A DNA stretch of 64,000 nt from Flavobacteriaceae bacterium MAR_2009_75 (lineage in GTDB: Bacteria; Bacteroidota; Bacteroidia; Flavobacteriales; Flavobacteriaceae), in assembly GCA_002813285.1 (NCBI GenBank), contig PHTZ01000001.1, positions 4,029,501-4,093,500 of the forward strand, written 5' to 3'. Shown here in pieces: positions 37,128 to 45,410 of this stretch (the first letter of the stretch is position 1; each line of letters begins with the position of its first letter). The position numbers were made by a program, and so were the translations under genes. The notes under the pieces were generated by a model. That model did no database searches and was not told the DNA's origin. It saw only the letters and a list, made by a program, of their open reading frames with translations.

Positions 37128-38602
37128 CAATCGTTCAAATGAAAAGGTCGTTAGGGCCAGTATTGATGGTTCTTCTGTTGGTAGTAATTTCACGCTATGG
37201 AAATAGTTCAGCTCAAAATATAGAAATTCTTCCTGAAGAAACGGGCGTTCTAAAAAAACTAAAGCAACCGAATATTGTTCTTTTGTTTTCTGATGATGCC
37301 GGTTACGGTGATTTCGGATTTCAAGGCAGCAGTGTTTTTCATACTCCAGAATTGGACAAATTTGCCTCAGAGGGAATGAAGTTCAAAGAAGCTTATGTTT
37401 CTGGGGCGGTTTGTGGGCCTTCCCGAGCAGGATTACTGACCGGAAGGTATCAACAACGATTTGGATTCGAAGAAAATAATGTGCCAGGTTATATGAGTGC
37501 ATCTGGCTTGGATAATGAGGCCATGGGCTTGCCAACGCATATTCCAACGGTGGCGAATTATTTGGATTCGTTGGGATATCAGAATGCGCTTTTGGGAAAG
37601 TGGCACATGGGAGGAGAAGATAAATTTCATCCCCTACGCCGTGGTTTTCATTATTTCTATGGTTTTAGAGGGGGTGCAAGAAGTTACTTTCCATACCCAA
37701 AAGAAGAGTTGAAAGACCTTTATTCTGAAAAACGACTGGAAGAAAATTTTGGAAACTTTAAAGAACATGAAGGTTATTTAACCGATGTGCTTGCCGATAA
37801 ATCTTTGGAGTTCATTAAAGAAAACAAGAACAATCCTTTCTTTTTAATGGTCTCTTTCAATGGCGTTCATACGCCCATGGAGGCCAAAAAGGAAGATTTA
37901 GACCATTTTCTTGATTTAAAGGGCAAAAGAAAAACCTTGGCAGCCATGACTTTGGCCGTCGATAGGGCATGTGGTCGCATACTGGACCAATTAAAAAAAT
38001 TAGGACTTGACGATAATACCATCGTCATTTATACCAACGATAACGGAGGGCCTACCGATTCCAATGCTTCCAGCAATTATCCGTTAAGCGGTACCAAAGC
38101 CAATCATTTAGAAGGAGGCATAAGGGTGCCTTTTATCGTACGTTGGCCCGAGGTTACAAAACCAAATACTACATACCCATATCCGGTATCAACGCTAGAC
38201 TTGCTTCCTACCTTCGTTAGTACCGCCGGTGGCGATATAAATCAAATGAAAGAATTGGACGGGGTTGACCTAAAGCCATATATTTCAGGCGAATTGAAAG
38301 AAAGACCACATGAATACCTCTATTGGAAAAAGGAAAATAGGGGCGTAGTTCGGGCAAACGATTGGAAATTGCTAAGATTTCCCGATAGACCTGCTGAACT
38401 TTACAACATCGCCGAAGACATTCCAGAAAGGAAGAATCTCGCATCCCAATATCCTGAAAAAGTAAAGGAATTGTACAAAAAACTCTTTGTCTGGGAAGCA
38501 GAATTAGAACGACCCCTTTGGCAGTTAAAAAGACTTTATGAGGTAAAGGCCATGAAGCGCATGGATGAATACCGTACTTCACTTAAAAACCCCAAAGGGT
38601 AA
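37124..38602 (+). CDS. S1 family sulfatase with signal peptide
   Basis: Starting at ATG 37124 (ATGA overlap with the transporter stop) the protein has 492 residues; the in-frame ATG at 37139 (MKRSLGPV) is an alternative. The longer reading frame from 37022 adds a tail inside the transporter gene and is not credible. A signal peptide (LMVLLLVVIS) is followed by the sulfatase fold with LLFSDDAGYGD (metal Asp pair), formylglycine site CGPSRAGLLTGRY and the distal metal motif YTNDNGGPTD. It probably desulfates galactan fragments in the periplasm; the regiospecificity is unknown. It closes the rightward operon and is convergent with the TRAP genes. Confidence 0.88.
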   Translation: MTIVQMKRSLGPVLMVLLLVVISRYGNSSAQNIEILPEETGVLKKLKQPNIVLLFSDDAGYGDFGFQGSSVFHTPELDKFASEGMKFKEAYVSGAVCGPSRAGLLTGRYQQRFGFEENNVPGYMSASGLDNEAMGLPTHIPTVANYLDSLGYQNALLGKWHMGGEDKFHPLRRGFHYFYGFRGGARSYFPYPKEELKDLYSEKRLEENFGNFKEHEGYLTDVLADKSLEFIKENKNNPFFLMVSFNGVHTPMEAKKEDLDHFLDLKGKRKTLAAMTLAVDRACGRILDQLKKLGLDDNTIVIYTNDNGGPTDSNASSNYPLSGTKANHLEGGIRVPFIVRWPEVTKPNTTYPYPVSTLDLLPTFVSTAGGDINQMKELDGVDLKPYISGELKERPHEYLYWKKENRGVVRANDWKLLRFPDRPAELYNIAEDIPERKNLASQYPEKVKELYKKLFVWEAELERPLWQLKRLYEVKAMKRMDEYRTSLKNPKG

Positions 38603-38626
38603 TCTGAACTTGACCCCAACGCAAGA

Positions 38627-39901
38627 TCAATCTAAAAACAGCTCAGGTAGAAACAACGAAATTTGAGGGAATAGGGTTACTAAGATTAACACCAATAGAC
38701 TGACCGCCAAAAATGGCAATCCTGCCTTGCTGACTTCTCCAATTGACACTTTTCCGATACTGGCCGAAACGAAAAGACAAATACCTAATGGGGGAGTGGT
38801 CAAACCAATCATTAGGTTGAGTAGGGTAATGACCGAAAAGTGGATGGGGTCAACCTCTACTGTCGTAGCAACTTTTAATAAAATGGGAAACAAAATCAAA
38901 AGGGCAGCAATAGTTTCCATAAAGGTGCCCACAAAAATGAGTAAGAGGTTGATTAATAATAAAACTACATACTTGTTTTCTGAAAATCCCAAAATTTCAC
39001 TGGAGACCAATTGGGGCATTTGTTCCGTAATCAGAATCCACCCAAAAAGGTTGGCAAAACCGACCAAGACCATGAGAGATGCCGAAGTTTTCATGGAGTC
39101 GAGTACCAAAACCATTACATTTTTAAGGCTCAATCTCTTATAAACGAAAATTCCGATAAGAAGGGCATAAACAACCGCCACAATTGAGGCTTCGGTGGGT
39201 GTGAAGACCCCGCCAATAATTCCAAAAAGAATAATTAAGGTCATCAAAAGGGCCCAAAAGGTATCAATAAAGCCTTTTCCTATTTGTTTGAAGGAACTAC
39301 GGACGTGTTTCGGATATTTTCGTTTAACGGAGATGTAGTAAGTGATGCCCATTAAACCAAAGCCTAATAAAAATCCAGGTATTGCTCCTGCCAAAAACAA
39401 TTTTCCAACGGAGAGACCGCTTAAGGTAGCAGCGATAATCATAGGAACACTCGGCGGTATAATCGGCCCGACGGTGGACGATGAAGCCGTTACGGCGCAA
39501 GCGAAGGGTGTGTCATATCCTTCTTTTCGCATAGCGGGTATAAGCACTGAACCAATACTGGCGGTATCGGAGATGGCGGTACCTGAAATACCGGCAAATA
39601 GCATAGAGGCCCCGATATTGGCCAATGCCAGACCACCTCGAATATGGCCCAATAAATGATTGCAAAAAGTGATAATTTTTTCAGTAAGCCCCCCCTGGTT
39701 CATTAGATTACCGGCAAGTATAAAACCAGGTATGCTGAGTAATACGAAAACATCGATACCTGAATATAATTTCATTGGCAATACAATTAAGGGAATACCC
39801 TTGGCAAGCAAGTAAACCAAGCACGAAAGCCCCAGCGAAAAGGCAATTGGGAACCGCAAAATCAAACAGACTATAAATACAATAAACAGTAACCAGATCA
39901 T
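38627..39901 (-). CDS. TRAP transporter large permease DctM
   Basis: The 424-residue integral membrane protein has about twelve helices and DctM motifs (FVLLSIPGFILAGNLMNQGG, TVGPIIPPSVPMIIAATLSG, TTPPLGICLFVSASI). It is the transport subunit of a sodium-driven tripartite transporter for an organic or sugar acid. Its start overlaps the DctQ stop by 4 bp. It ends 24 bp from the end of the convergent sulfatase gene; no clear terminator is seen between them. Confidence 0.93.
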   Translation of the reverse strand: MIWLLFIVFIVCLILRFPIAFSLGLSCLVYLLAKGIPLIVLPMKLYSGIDVFVLLSIPGFILAGNLMNQGGLTEKIITFCNHLLGHIRGGLALANIGASMLFAGISGTAISDTASIGSVLIPAMRKEGYDTPFACAVTASSSTVGPIIPPSVPMIIAATLSGLSVGKLFLAGAIPGFLLGFGLMGITYYISVKRKYPKHVRSSFKQIGKGFIDTFWALLMTLIILFGIIGGVFTPTEASIVAVVYALLIGIFVYKRLSLKNVMVLVLDSMKTSASLMVLVGFANLFGWILITEQMPQLVSSEILGFSENKYVVLLLINLLLIFVGTFMETIAALLILFPILLKVATTVEVDPIHFSVITLLNLMIGLTTPPLGICLFVSASIGKVSIGEVSKAGLPFLAVSLLVLILVTLFPQISLFLPELFLD

Positions 39902-40353
39902 TTGGCTTGGCGTAGTTTTTTTATTAGTTCAACAAGGGTGAAGAGAAATATGGCGGAGCCCATAATTACAGTACTAACAAATGGTATTGCCATGGATATG
40001 CCCATACTAGGAGATTTTTCATCGAATCCGTTCATAGCGAATTCAAGCCCATAATAAGCGCAGATAAAGAATAAAACACAAATTAAAATTCTTGAAACGA
40101 TATCTAAGGTACGTTGCACTTTTTGAGGTAAATATTGATAGACCAAATCGAAATTGACATAGTAATTACCGCGAACGGCCAATCCTGCCGAAAAGCTGAC
40201 TGCATGTATAAAAAATACACGTGCTGCTTCTTCAGTCCATGGGGGAGCACTTTCCATAAAAAATCGTGCATATATCTGAATCAAGGTACTACCGATAAAG
40301 CCGATGGTACTCAAAAAGGCACCGTACTTTAGAATTTTGGTAAAGGTTTTCAC
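39898..40353 (-). CDS. TRAP transporter small permease DctQ
   Basis: The 151-residue protein has four predicted membrane helices and the DctQ pattern (ARVFFIHAVSFSAGLAVRG, YVNFDLVYQYLP). It forms the membrane unit with DctM. Both its ends overlap neighbouring genes by 4 bp, so the three TRAP genes are tightly coupled. Confidence 0.9.
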   Translation of the reverse strand: MKTFTKILKYGAFLSTIGFIGSTLIQIYARFFMESAPPWTEEAARVFFIHAVSFSAGLAVRGNYYVNFDLVYQYLPQKVQRTLDIVSRILICVLFFICAYYGLEFAMNGFDEKSPSMGISMAIPFVSTVIMGSAIFLFTLVELIKKLRQAK

Positions 40354-41384
40354 TTTTTATTTTCACTTAAATTAGTAACAATTTCATTGTACACTTCTTG
40401 CATTTCTGCCGAAAGACTTAAATAAATAGCTTCTCTACTGGCCAAAGCAAAGGCTTCTTTATCCACTTCAATAAAGGTCATACCCTGTGCTTTAAGTTCG
40501 TCTTGCACTTTTTTTTCGTTTTCAATGAAAAGCTTGTGTTCGTAATCGCGCATATCTTCCGCGGCCTCTAAAAAAATGGTTTTAAGGTCGTCGGGCAGCG
40601 ACTGAAATTGTTTTTCTCCGATAACAGGGTAGGTCCAGCTGACCACATGGGCCGTTAAGTTCAGATATTTTTGCACTTCGGAAAAACCGGCGGCCCTTAT
40701 CATGGCGAACGGATTTTCTTGGGCTTGTATAGTACCTTGCTGCAGCGAAGTGAAAACTTCAGAAAACGCCATGGGTGTCGGCTTGGCACCTAATGACTGC
40801 CAAGCGATAATGAATGAAGGTACATTCGGTACCCTAACAATTAGGCCCTTCAGGTCGTCAGGGTGTTTGATAGGGCGATTACTAGTCAAGTGGCGTGGCC
40901 CTCGTTGAAAATAGCCCAACGGCCTTAACCCGACATCTTCTAACATAGCTTTTTCCATTCGTTGGCCGATAGGGCCGTTGATAATCTTTTTCATGTCTAC
41001 TGAGTCTTTTAGCAGAAATGGAAGTTCGCAAAAAGCTATTATTTCCGACCAATTATTAAGAATAGAACCCGTGGTCGTCATATCGATCACCCCTGATTGA
41101 ATCAAACGAATGGCCTCACTCTCTTTGGCCAATTGTTCTGAATGGTAATTTTGAAGCAGGAGTCTGCCATTGCTGCGTTCTTCGAGAATCTTTCCAAAAT
41201 ATTCAAAAGCCTTGTACCAAGTATGTTGTTCATTGACCAAATGGCTTGCTTTTAAAATAATCTTTTCAGACTTGGGGTTCTTACAACAAAATAGCCCGAG
41301 CATAAGGCTAGAAATAAGTAGCATAGGGGCATGCCCAATTATACCCCGCTTAATTTTTATGAAATGGATGGTTCGGTTTTTCAA
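40350..41384 (-). CDS. TRAP transporter solute-binding lipoprotein DctP
   Basis: The 344-residue protein begins with a long basic N terminus and lipobox-like LGLFCC, so it is probably membrane-anchored rather than free. The DctP body has LIVRVPNVPSFI with the Arg that usually grips the carboxylate of the ligand, SLGAKPTPMAFSEVFTSLQ and GTIQAQENPF. TRAP binding proteins of this branch often take uronates and related sugar acids, which fits an agar locus generating aldonic acids. Ligand identity is inference. Confidence 0.88.
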   Translation of the reverse strand: MKNRTIHFIKIKRGIIGHAPMLLISSLMLGLFCCKNPKSEKIILKASHLVNEQHTWYKAFEYFGKILEERSNGRLLLQNYHSEQLAKESEAIRLIQSGVIDMTTTGSILNNWSEIIAFCELPFLLKDSVDMKKIINGPIGQRMEKAMLEDVGLRPLGYFQRGPRHLTSNRPIKHPDDLKGLIVRVPNVPSFIIAWQSLGAKPTPMAFSEVFTSLQQGTIQAQENPFAMIRAAGFSEVQKYLNLTAHVVSWTYPVIGEKQFQSLPDDLKTIFLEAAEDMRDYEHKLFIENEKKVQDELKAQGMTFIEVDKEAFALASREAIYLSLSAEMQEVYNEIVTNLSENKK

Positions 41385-41980
41385 TTCTAATTAGGTACTA
41401 CCAGTCGTAATGATAAAACCGGAGATTAAAAAACTGAAAATACTAAAATTGCTTGCTTAAGACAAAAGGAACTAGGGTAAATGCCGGTCAAATTTTATTT
41501 ATAAGGCAAGTGTCCTTTTACTAGAAAATAAATCGTAATATATTGATTTTCATATTAAAGAGAATGAAGTTTAAACACTTTCAACACAATTAAGAAATTT
41601 CAATATCATAATTGGTTGATTCTTATTGCACCTGTGACTAATAGATTTTCTGCAAAGGCAATTGATATTTTGCGAGCTATACTAGAGAAACAACATGGCC
41701 ATAATTTTGTAACAATAACACAAAGCCATTTTTTTGTTCACCTAAATTTTTATTCGCTCTCTTTAGGCAATGTGAAATAAAATGTGGTTTCTTTACCTTC
41801 GTGCTTTATAACCATGTTAACGTATTAAAAAGTCAACAGATTGTTCAATGCTTATAACACTCAATCCTTGGAGATACTATCTTAGTATGGTCGATCGATA
41901 GTCTGTATGTTTTCAATGATGTTAGATTTAATGACCGGTTTGATAGATAATTATTTGTAGATTGAGGAATATATATTACC
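41385..41980. other. 596-bp gene-free region with kinase-like remnant
   Basis: This AT-rich stretch lies between the start of dctP and the stop of the HTH/TPR regulator gene. It presumably holds the dctP promoter. The only coding trace is the short histidine-kinase-like tail at 41750-41824 on the minus strand. No hairpin terminator for either gene is obvious. Confidence 0.5.
41750..41824 (-). pseudogene. remnant of a histidine kinase C terminus
   Basis: On the minus strand the frame ending at the TAA in 41750-41752 reads VIKHEGKETTFYFTLP before the last residues KESE. The TFYFTLP pattern is the usual last strand of the HATPase domain of flavobacterial histidine kinases. Upstream codons are blocked by a stop just before 41824 and no kinase motif can be followed in other frames, so it would be a decayed gene end. 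A chance 24-codon match is possible. Confidence 0.4.
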
Positions 41981-44032
41981 CTAAATAAGGCCTTTCTGCT
42001 CTAAAGACTTTTTTAGGTTCTCCTGATTTTTCCAGAACCGGTCAATAATCTTTTGTACAATGGGCTCAAATTCCGGATGTTCATTCAATGGTTTAATTAG
42101 GGGTTCATTTTCAATTAACAAAAACCAATAAATATAATTCTCTATCTCTGAAAATATTCTGAGTTGCTCGATAGCCTCATTAATTTTGCCTTCATAGGCA
42201 TATTTCCAAACCAGATTAACACTTCGGTAAGAAGACCTATCTTCTTTACAGTATTCTGAAAAATCACTGAAAAGCTGCTCAGCTACCGAGTCCAGCCCCA
42301 TTTTTTTGTATACCTGCGCTATTTTGGCGTTTTCCTGCCGATAAATACCCAGGCCATTTGCTTCTCTCGCTTTGACAAATTTTGAATAATAAAAATGGGC
42401 TTTGTAATAATTTTCCTCTAAATAGTACAACTTGCCAATATCTTGTAATAGGTCTAGACGAGTGGTATCCTTCTTCCATTCCTTATTTACTAAATTTCTA
42501 GTTCGCTCAATATTACCATCCTTAGCGAAGAGGATGAACGCCTTTAAATGAGGTGCATAATAGTTGTCGGCACTGTAATCTAAAGACATGTCAACATATT
42601 TTAGTGCTTCATCTGTAAATCCTGACGACAACAGGGCATTACTTAATTGTAAATATGTATAACTCTGGGTAGCAGAATCACTGGCAATGTTAAGCTGAAC
42701 CCCTTTTAGCGCGTACTCAAGGTACTTATTGGTATTGGGAATCATATGAGAATAAAATTCCGCAAGCATCTGTACCGCCAAAGATGAATTTGGATTATAT
42801 TCAAGAGCCTTATCAAGATGAGGTAGGGCTAACTTGTACTCCTTTGTTTGTATATAGTAAAAAGCCTTCGCGACCAAGCTTTCTGCAGATTTTGAATCAT
42901 AAAGTAAGGCCTTGTCTGCATAATTATTGATCTTTTCGGTATACTGTTTCTCGATTTGGGACATTTCGAGAAGATAGTAGGAAATAGCGATGTTGGCATA
43001 AGCTAAGGCAAACTCCGGATCTTGTTCTATGGCCTTTTCAAATAATGGAATAGCCTTTTCCAAGCCTTCCGTCGTCCGTAAATAATAGGGATCCAATGCT
43101 TGTAGGTAGTAATCGTAGGCCACTAGGTTTTTGGTTGGCTTTTTTTCAATTTGCTCTAGTTCAGAGGGTGTAACTACGGCTGCAATGGCATCTGCAATTT
43201 TCTTGGCCACATCATTCTGCAGCCCAAAAATATCTTCTACCTCTCGATTGTACTGTTCCATCCAAATAGGGGTGTCCGTTGAAGCTTCGATCAATTGAAC
43301 GTTGAGCAAAACTTGATTGCCAACGCGCTGGCCACTACCTTCTACCAAATAGTTCACATGCAGTTCTTCGGCAATTTCCGGTATGCCCTTGTCTGTTTTT
43401 CTGTATTTCTCAACAGAGGTTCTGCTGATAACACGTAAATCTTCAATTTTCTGAAGGTTGTTCAAAGCAGATTCCATGAGTCCGTTTACAAAATAAAGAT
43501 TGGTAGAATCGTTGCTTTCATTTTTAAAGGGCAATACGGCTATTGACTTTTCAATTTTCGGTTTATTTATATTATCCTTTTTGTTGAACAGTACCACGGC
43601 AACAATTATCATTGCTAAGGATATTGCAACCATAAGAGGCCAACGGTATTGCTTTAAAAAGCTGGTCTGAACCTTTACGGTTTCCACTAACACGGTACCC
43701 TTTCCAACTTCCCCAGGGGAATGTCCATACTGCTCTCGAAAACATTTGATGAAGTATGAGGTGCTTCCAAAACCTACTTGATACGAGATTTCGGAAACGG
43801 TTAAAGATTCTTTCTTTAGCAACTCCATAGCCTCTTTCAAACGAACTTGACGAATGAATTGGCTTGCAGAAAGTTGTGTCTCTTTCTTGATTTTCCGGAG
43901 CAGGTTAGACCGGCTCATATGCATAGTATCTGCCAATTCTGAAACACCAAATTGCTCATTGGTCAAATTATTCAGAATCAGGGCTTCCGCTTCTTCGATA
44001 AAGATTGATTTATGGGCCGCTGGATTTGACAT
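41981..44032 (-). CDS. HTH(AraC)-TolB-like-TPR membrane regulator
   Basis: The 683-residue protein starts with an AraC-type DNA-binding domain (about 15-110; VSELADTMHMSRSNLLRKIK, VSEISYQVGFGSTSYFIKCF). One membrane helix follows (about 131-152; PLMVAISLAMIIVAVVLF), then a TolB-like/FlgO-like domain (about 165-290; IAVLPFKNESNDSTNLYFVN) and TPR repeats to the end. This domain set is frequent in flavobacteria as one-piece, membrane-tethered transcription regulators sensing an unknown envelope signal. The gene is divergent from the microprotein/ankyrin cluster across 237 bp that contains a direct repeat, so it probably controls that cluster and itself. Confidence 0.82.
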   Translation of the reverse strand: MSNPAAHKSIFIEEAEALILNNLTNEQFGVSELADTMHMSRSNLLRKIKKETQLSASQFIRQVRLKEAMELLKKESLTVSEISYQVGFGSTSYFIKCFREQYGHSPGEVGKGTVLVETVKVQTSFLKQYRWPLMVAISLAMIIVAVVLFNKKDNINKPKIEKSIAVLPFKNESNDSTNLYFVNGLMESALNNLQKIEDLRVISRTSVEKYRKTDKGIPEIAEELHVNYLVEGSGQRVGNQVLLNVQLIEASTDTPIWMEQYNREVEDIFGLQNDVAKKIADAIAAVVTPSELEQIEKKPTKNLVAYDYYLQALDPYYLRTTEGLEKAIPLFEKAIEQDPEFALAYANIAISYYLLEMSQIEKQYTEKINNYADKALLYDSKSAESLVAKAFYYIQTKEYKLALPHLDKALEYNPNSSLAVQMLAEFYSHMIPNTNKYLEYALKGVQLNIASDSATQSYTYLQLSNALLSSGFTDEALKYVDMSLDYSADNYYAPHLKAFILFAKDGNIERTRNLVNKEWKKDTTRLDLLQDIGKLYYLEENYYKAHFYYSKFVKAREANGLGIYRQENAKIAQVYKKMGLDSVAEQLFSDFSEYCKEDRSSYRSVNLVWKYAYEGKINEAIEQLRIFSEIENYIYWFLLIENEPLIKPLNEHPEFEPIVQKIIDRFWKNQENLKKSLEQKGLI

Positions 44033-44120
44033 GTTATTTTTTACTGGCTCTAAATTAAGTAAAATCTTAACAATTATCCGTAATCCCCAAGGTCACCAAT
44101 TTGACGGAAAGTTCATGTTT

Positions 44121-44153
44121 TGCGTCATAATTTACATCGCTGCGTCATAGTTT
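44121..44153. promoter_or_regulatory. candidate operator, direct repeat TGCGTCATAxTTT with 20-bp period
   Basis: TGCGTCATAATTT (44121-44133) and TGCGTCATAGTTT (44141-44153) are 12/13 identical and exactly 20 bp apart, about two helical turns, so both copies face the same side of the DNA. AraC-type proteins usually bind such direct repeats. The site is 88 bp upstream of the regulator start and 117 bp upstream of the first microprotein. Confidence 0.5.
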
Positions 44154-44269
44154 TTACGACCCCCTGAAACTTTACATACTTAGCTGCATAGCTCATACGG
44201 GTTGCTTCATGTTCTACAGCACCTTTGTACCAACAAAAAAATTATTACGAACATTTTAAAATTAAAATC

Positions 44270-44383
44270 ATGAAAGCAACAATCACAAGAACAGCAACGG
44301 AATCAAGAACAGGACAGTACTTCTCGACGTTCAGCAATAGTAAGAGAACCCAATGGGCGCAGTACAGGAACTTCGATAGATAA
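44270..44383 (+). CDS. microprotein, 37 residues, MKATITRT family (copy 1)
   Basis: ATG at 44270 opens a 37-codon frame ended by TAA. The product begins MKATITRTATESRTGQ and ends with NSKRTQWAQYRNFDR. It is very basic and has no membrane segment or signal. A near-copy lies at 44527; the two share MKATITRT, TESR, a Phe, SKR, WA and R in the same order, and their leaders and first 40 coding bases are almost identical. Duplication with conserved start, frame and stop argues for a real gene. Function unknown; the divergent regulator is the most likely control. Confidence 0.6.
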   Translation: MKATITRTATESRTGQYFSTFSNSKRTQWAQYRNFDR

Positions 44384-44405
44384 TACACCTTAAAACAAAA
44401 TCATC

Positions 44406-44522
44406 ATGGCAAATTCACCTTTTTATCCACACCGTCAGATAGTATATTTTGGAATTAGATTCGGATGGAGCACCGACAGGCAGCATGACCGAAGAGTAAA
44501 TAATGAAAAAGTTAAAAATTAA
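44406..44522 (+). CDS. possible microprotein, 38 residues
   Basis: ATG at 44406 opens a 38-codon frame (starts MANSPFYPHRQIVYFG, then WSTDRQHDRRVNNEK) ending at TAA 44520-44522, 4 bases before the next microprotein start. It is basic and aromatic, unlike the copies on either side. The same A-rich leader precedes it and the tight packing suggests co-translation. There is no internal repeat or homologue in the window to confirm it. Confidence 0.4.
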   Translation: MANSPFYPHRQIVYFGIRFGWSTDRQHDRRVNNEKVKN

Positions 44523-44526
44523 AATT

Positions 44527-44649
44527 ATGAAAGCAACAATCACACGAACAACAACGGAATCTAGAAGATTCACTGTACTTAATCATTTTAAAGACAGTAA
44601 GAGAATTCGTTGGGCCGAATCGAGATATTACTATCATTCAGAATTCTAG
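44527..44649 (+). CDS. microprotein, 40 residues, MKATITRT family (copy 2)
   Basis: ATG at 44527 opens a 40-codon frame ended by TAG. The product begins MKATITRTTTESRRFTV and continues with HFKDSKRIRWAESRYYY. It is the paralogue of the protein at 44270. The DNA from 44518 to 44567 differs from 44261-44310 at about four positions, while the C-terminal parts have drifted but keep the SKR-x2-WA-x2-R pattern. That mix of DNA similarity at the front and residue conservation at the back suggests selection on the peptide. Confidence 0.6.
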   Translation: MKATITRTTTESRRFTVLNHFKDSKRIRWAESRYYYHSEF

Positions 44650-44737
44650 TTTCTAGGGTTAAAAATGGGAATAGACCCGCATCAAAATTTATCCGTTATC
44701 TCAACAAAAATTACAACGAACAATTAAAAATGTAATC

Positions 44738-45388
44738 ATGAAATCAAAGATTCACGAATACCGATTAAACTTAAATAACAAAGCCATGAACAAAACATTT
44801 GAAATATCTTCTTTAAGAACCTTTACGAATATGTCATTAGTTCTGCTCTTATTAACCTCTGCTTGTGGTCAGTCTGGTAACAAAGCAAAAACGGAGACGA
44901 ACAATACTACGGAATCGAAGACCGTGGTTACTACGCCGGAAGTCGATTTTCAATCAGCAATATTATCGGATAATGTAGAAGCTGTCAAGCAGCATATTTC
45001 GGCAGGAACGGATTTGAATAAAAAAGACCCGATGACCGGAGCTACACCATTGATCACTGCGGCAAGTTTCGGAAAAAATAAAATCGCGCAACTGCTTATT
45101 GATGCAGGCGCTGATTTAGCGATTAAAAATAATGATGGGGCGACAGCCCTACATACGGCCGCATTCTTTTGTAGGGTCGAAGTCGTACAGGCACTTATCG
45201 ATGCCAAAGCCGATAAGACTGCAAAGAACAACTTTGGAATGACCCCAAGGGAAAGTGTAATGGTCCCTTTTGCGGAAATAAAGCCGATTTATGAAATGCT
45301 CCAACAACAATTAGGGCCGATAGGTTTACAAATCGACTTGACGGAAATAGAAAAAACGCGTCCGGTCATTGCGATGATGTTGCAGTAA
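44738..45388 (+). CDS. ankyrin-repeat lipoprotein
   Basis: The frame from 44738 encodes 216 residues. The lipobox LTSACG lies about 43 residues in, so the in-frame ATG at 44786 (MNKTFEIS) or a later Met may be the true start; the first 16 codons would then be a leader. After a short linker come three ankyrin repeats (about 75-175; GATPLITAASFGKNKIAQLL, ALHTAAFFCRVEVVQALI). The protein should be tethered to a periplasm-facing membrane and bind a protein partner. It follows the microproteins by 88 bp and precedes an acyltransferase gene by 22 bp. Confidence 0.8.
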   Translation: MKSKIHEYRLNLNNKAMNKTFEISSLRTFTNMSLVLLLLTSACGQSGNKAKTETNNTTESKTVVTTPEVDFQSAILSDNVEAVKQHISAGTDLNKKDPMTGATPLITAASFGKNKIAQLLIDAGADLAIKNNDGATALHTAAFFCRVEVVQALIDAKADKTAKNNFGMTPRESVMVPFAEIKPIYEMLQQQLGPIGLQIDLTEIEKTRPVIAMMLQ

Positions 45389-45410
45389 TCAATCATAAAA
45401 GCATATTCCC

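Noticed and set aside
38727-39143. 138-codon open frame on the plus strand
   Set aside because: It is antisense to the TRAP permease gene; a shadow of its hydrophobic codons.
44665-44727. 20-codon open frame starting MGIDPHQN
   Set aside because: It has no similarity to the microproteins and no conserved leader; too short to support.
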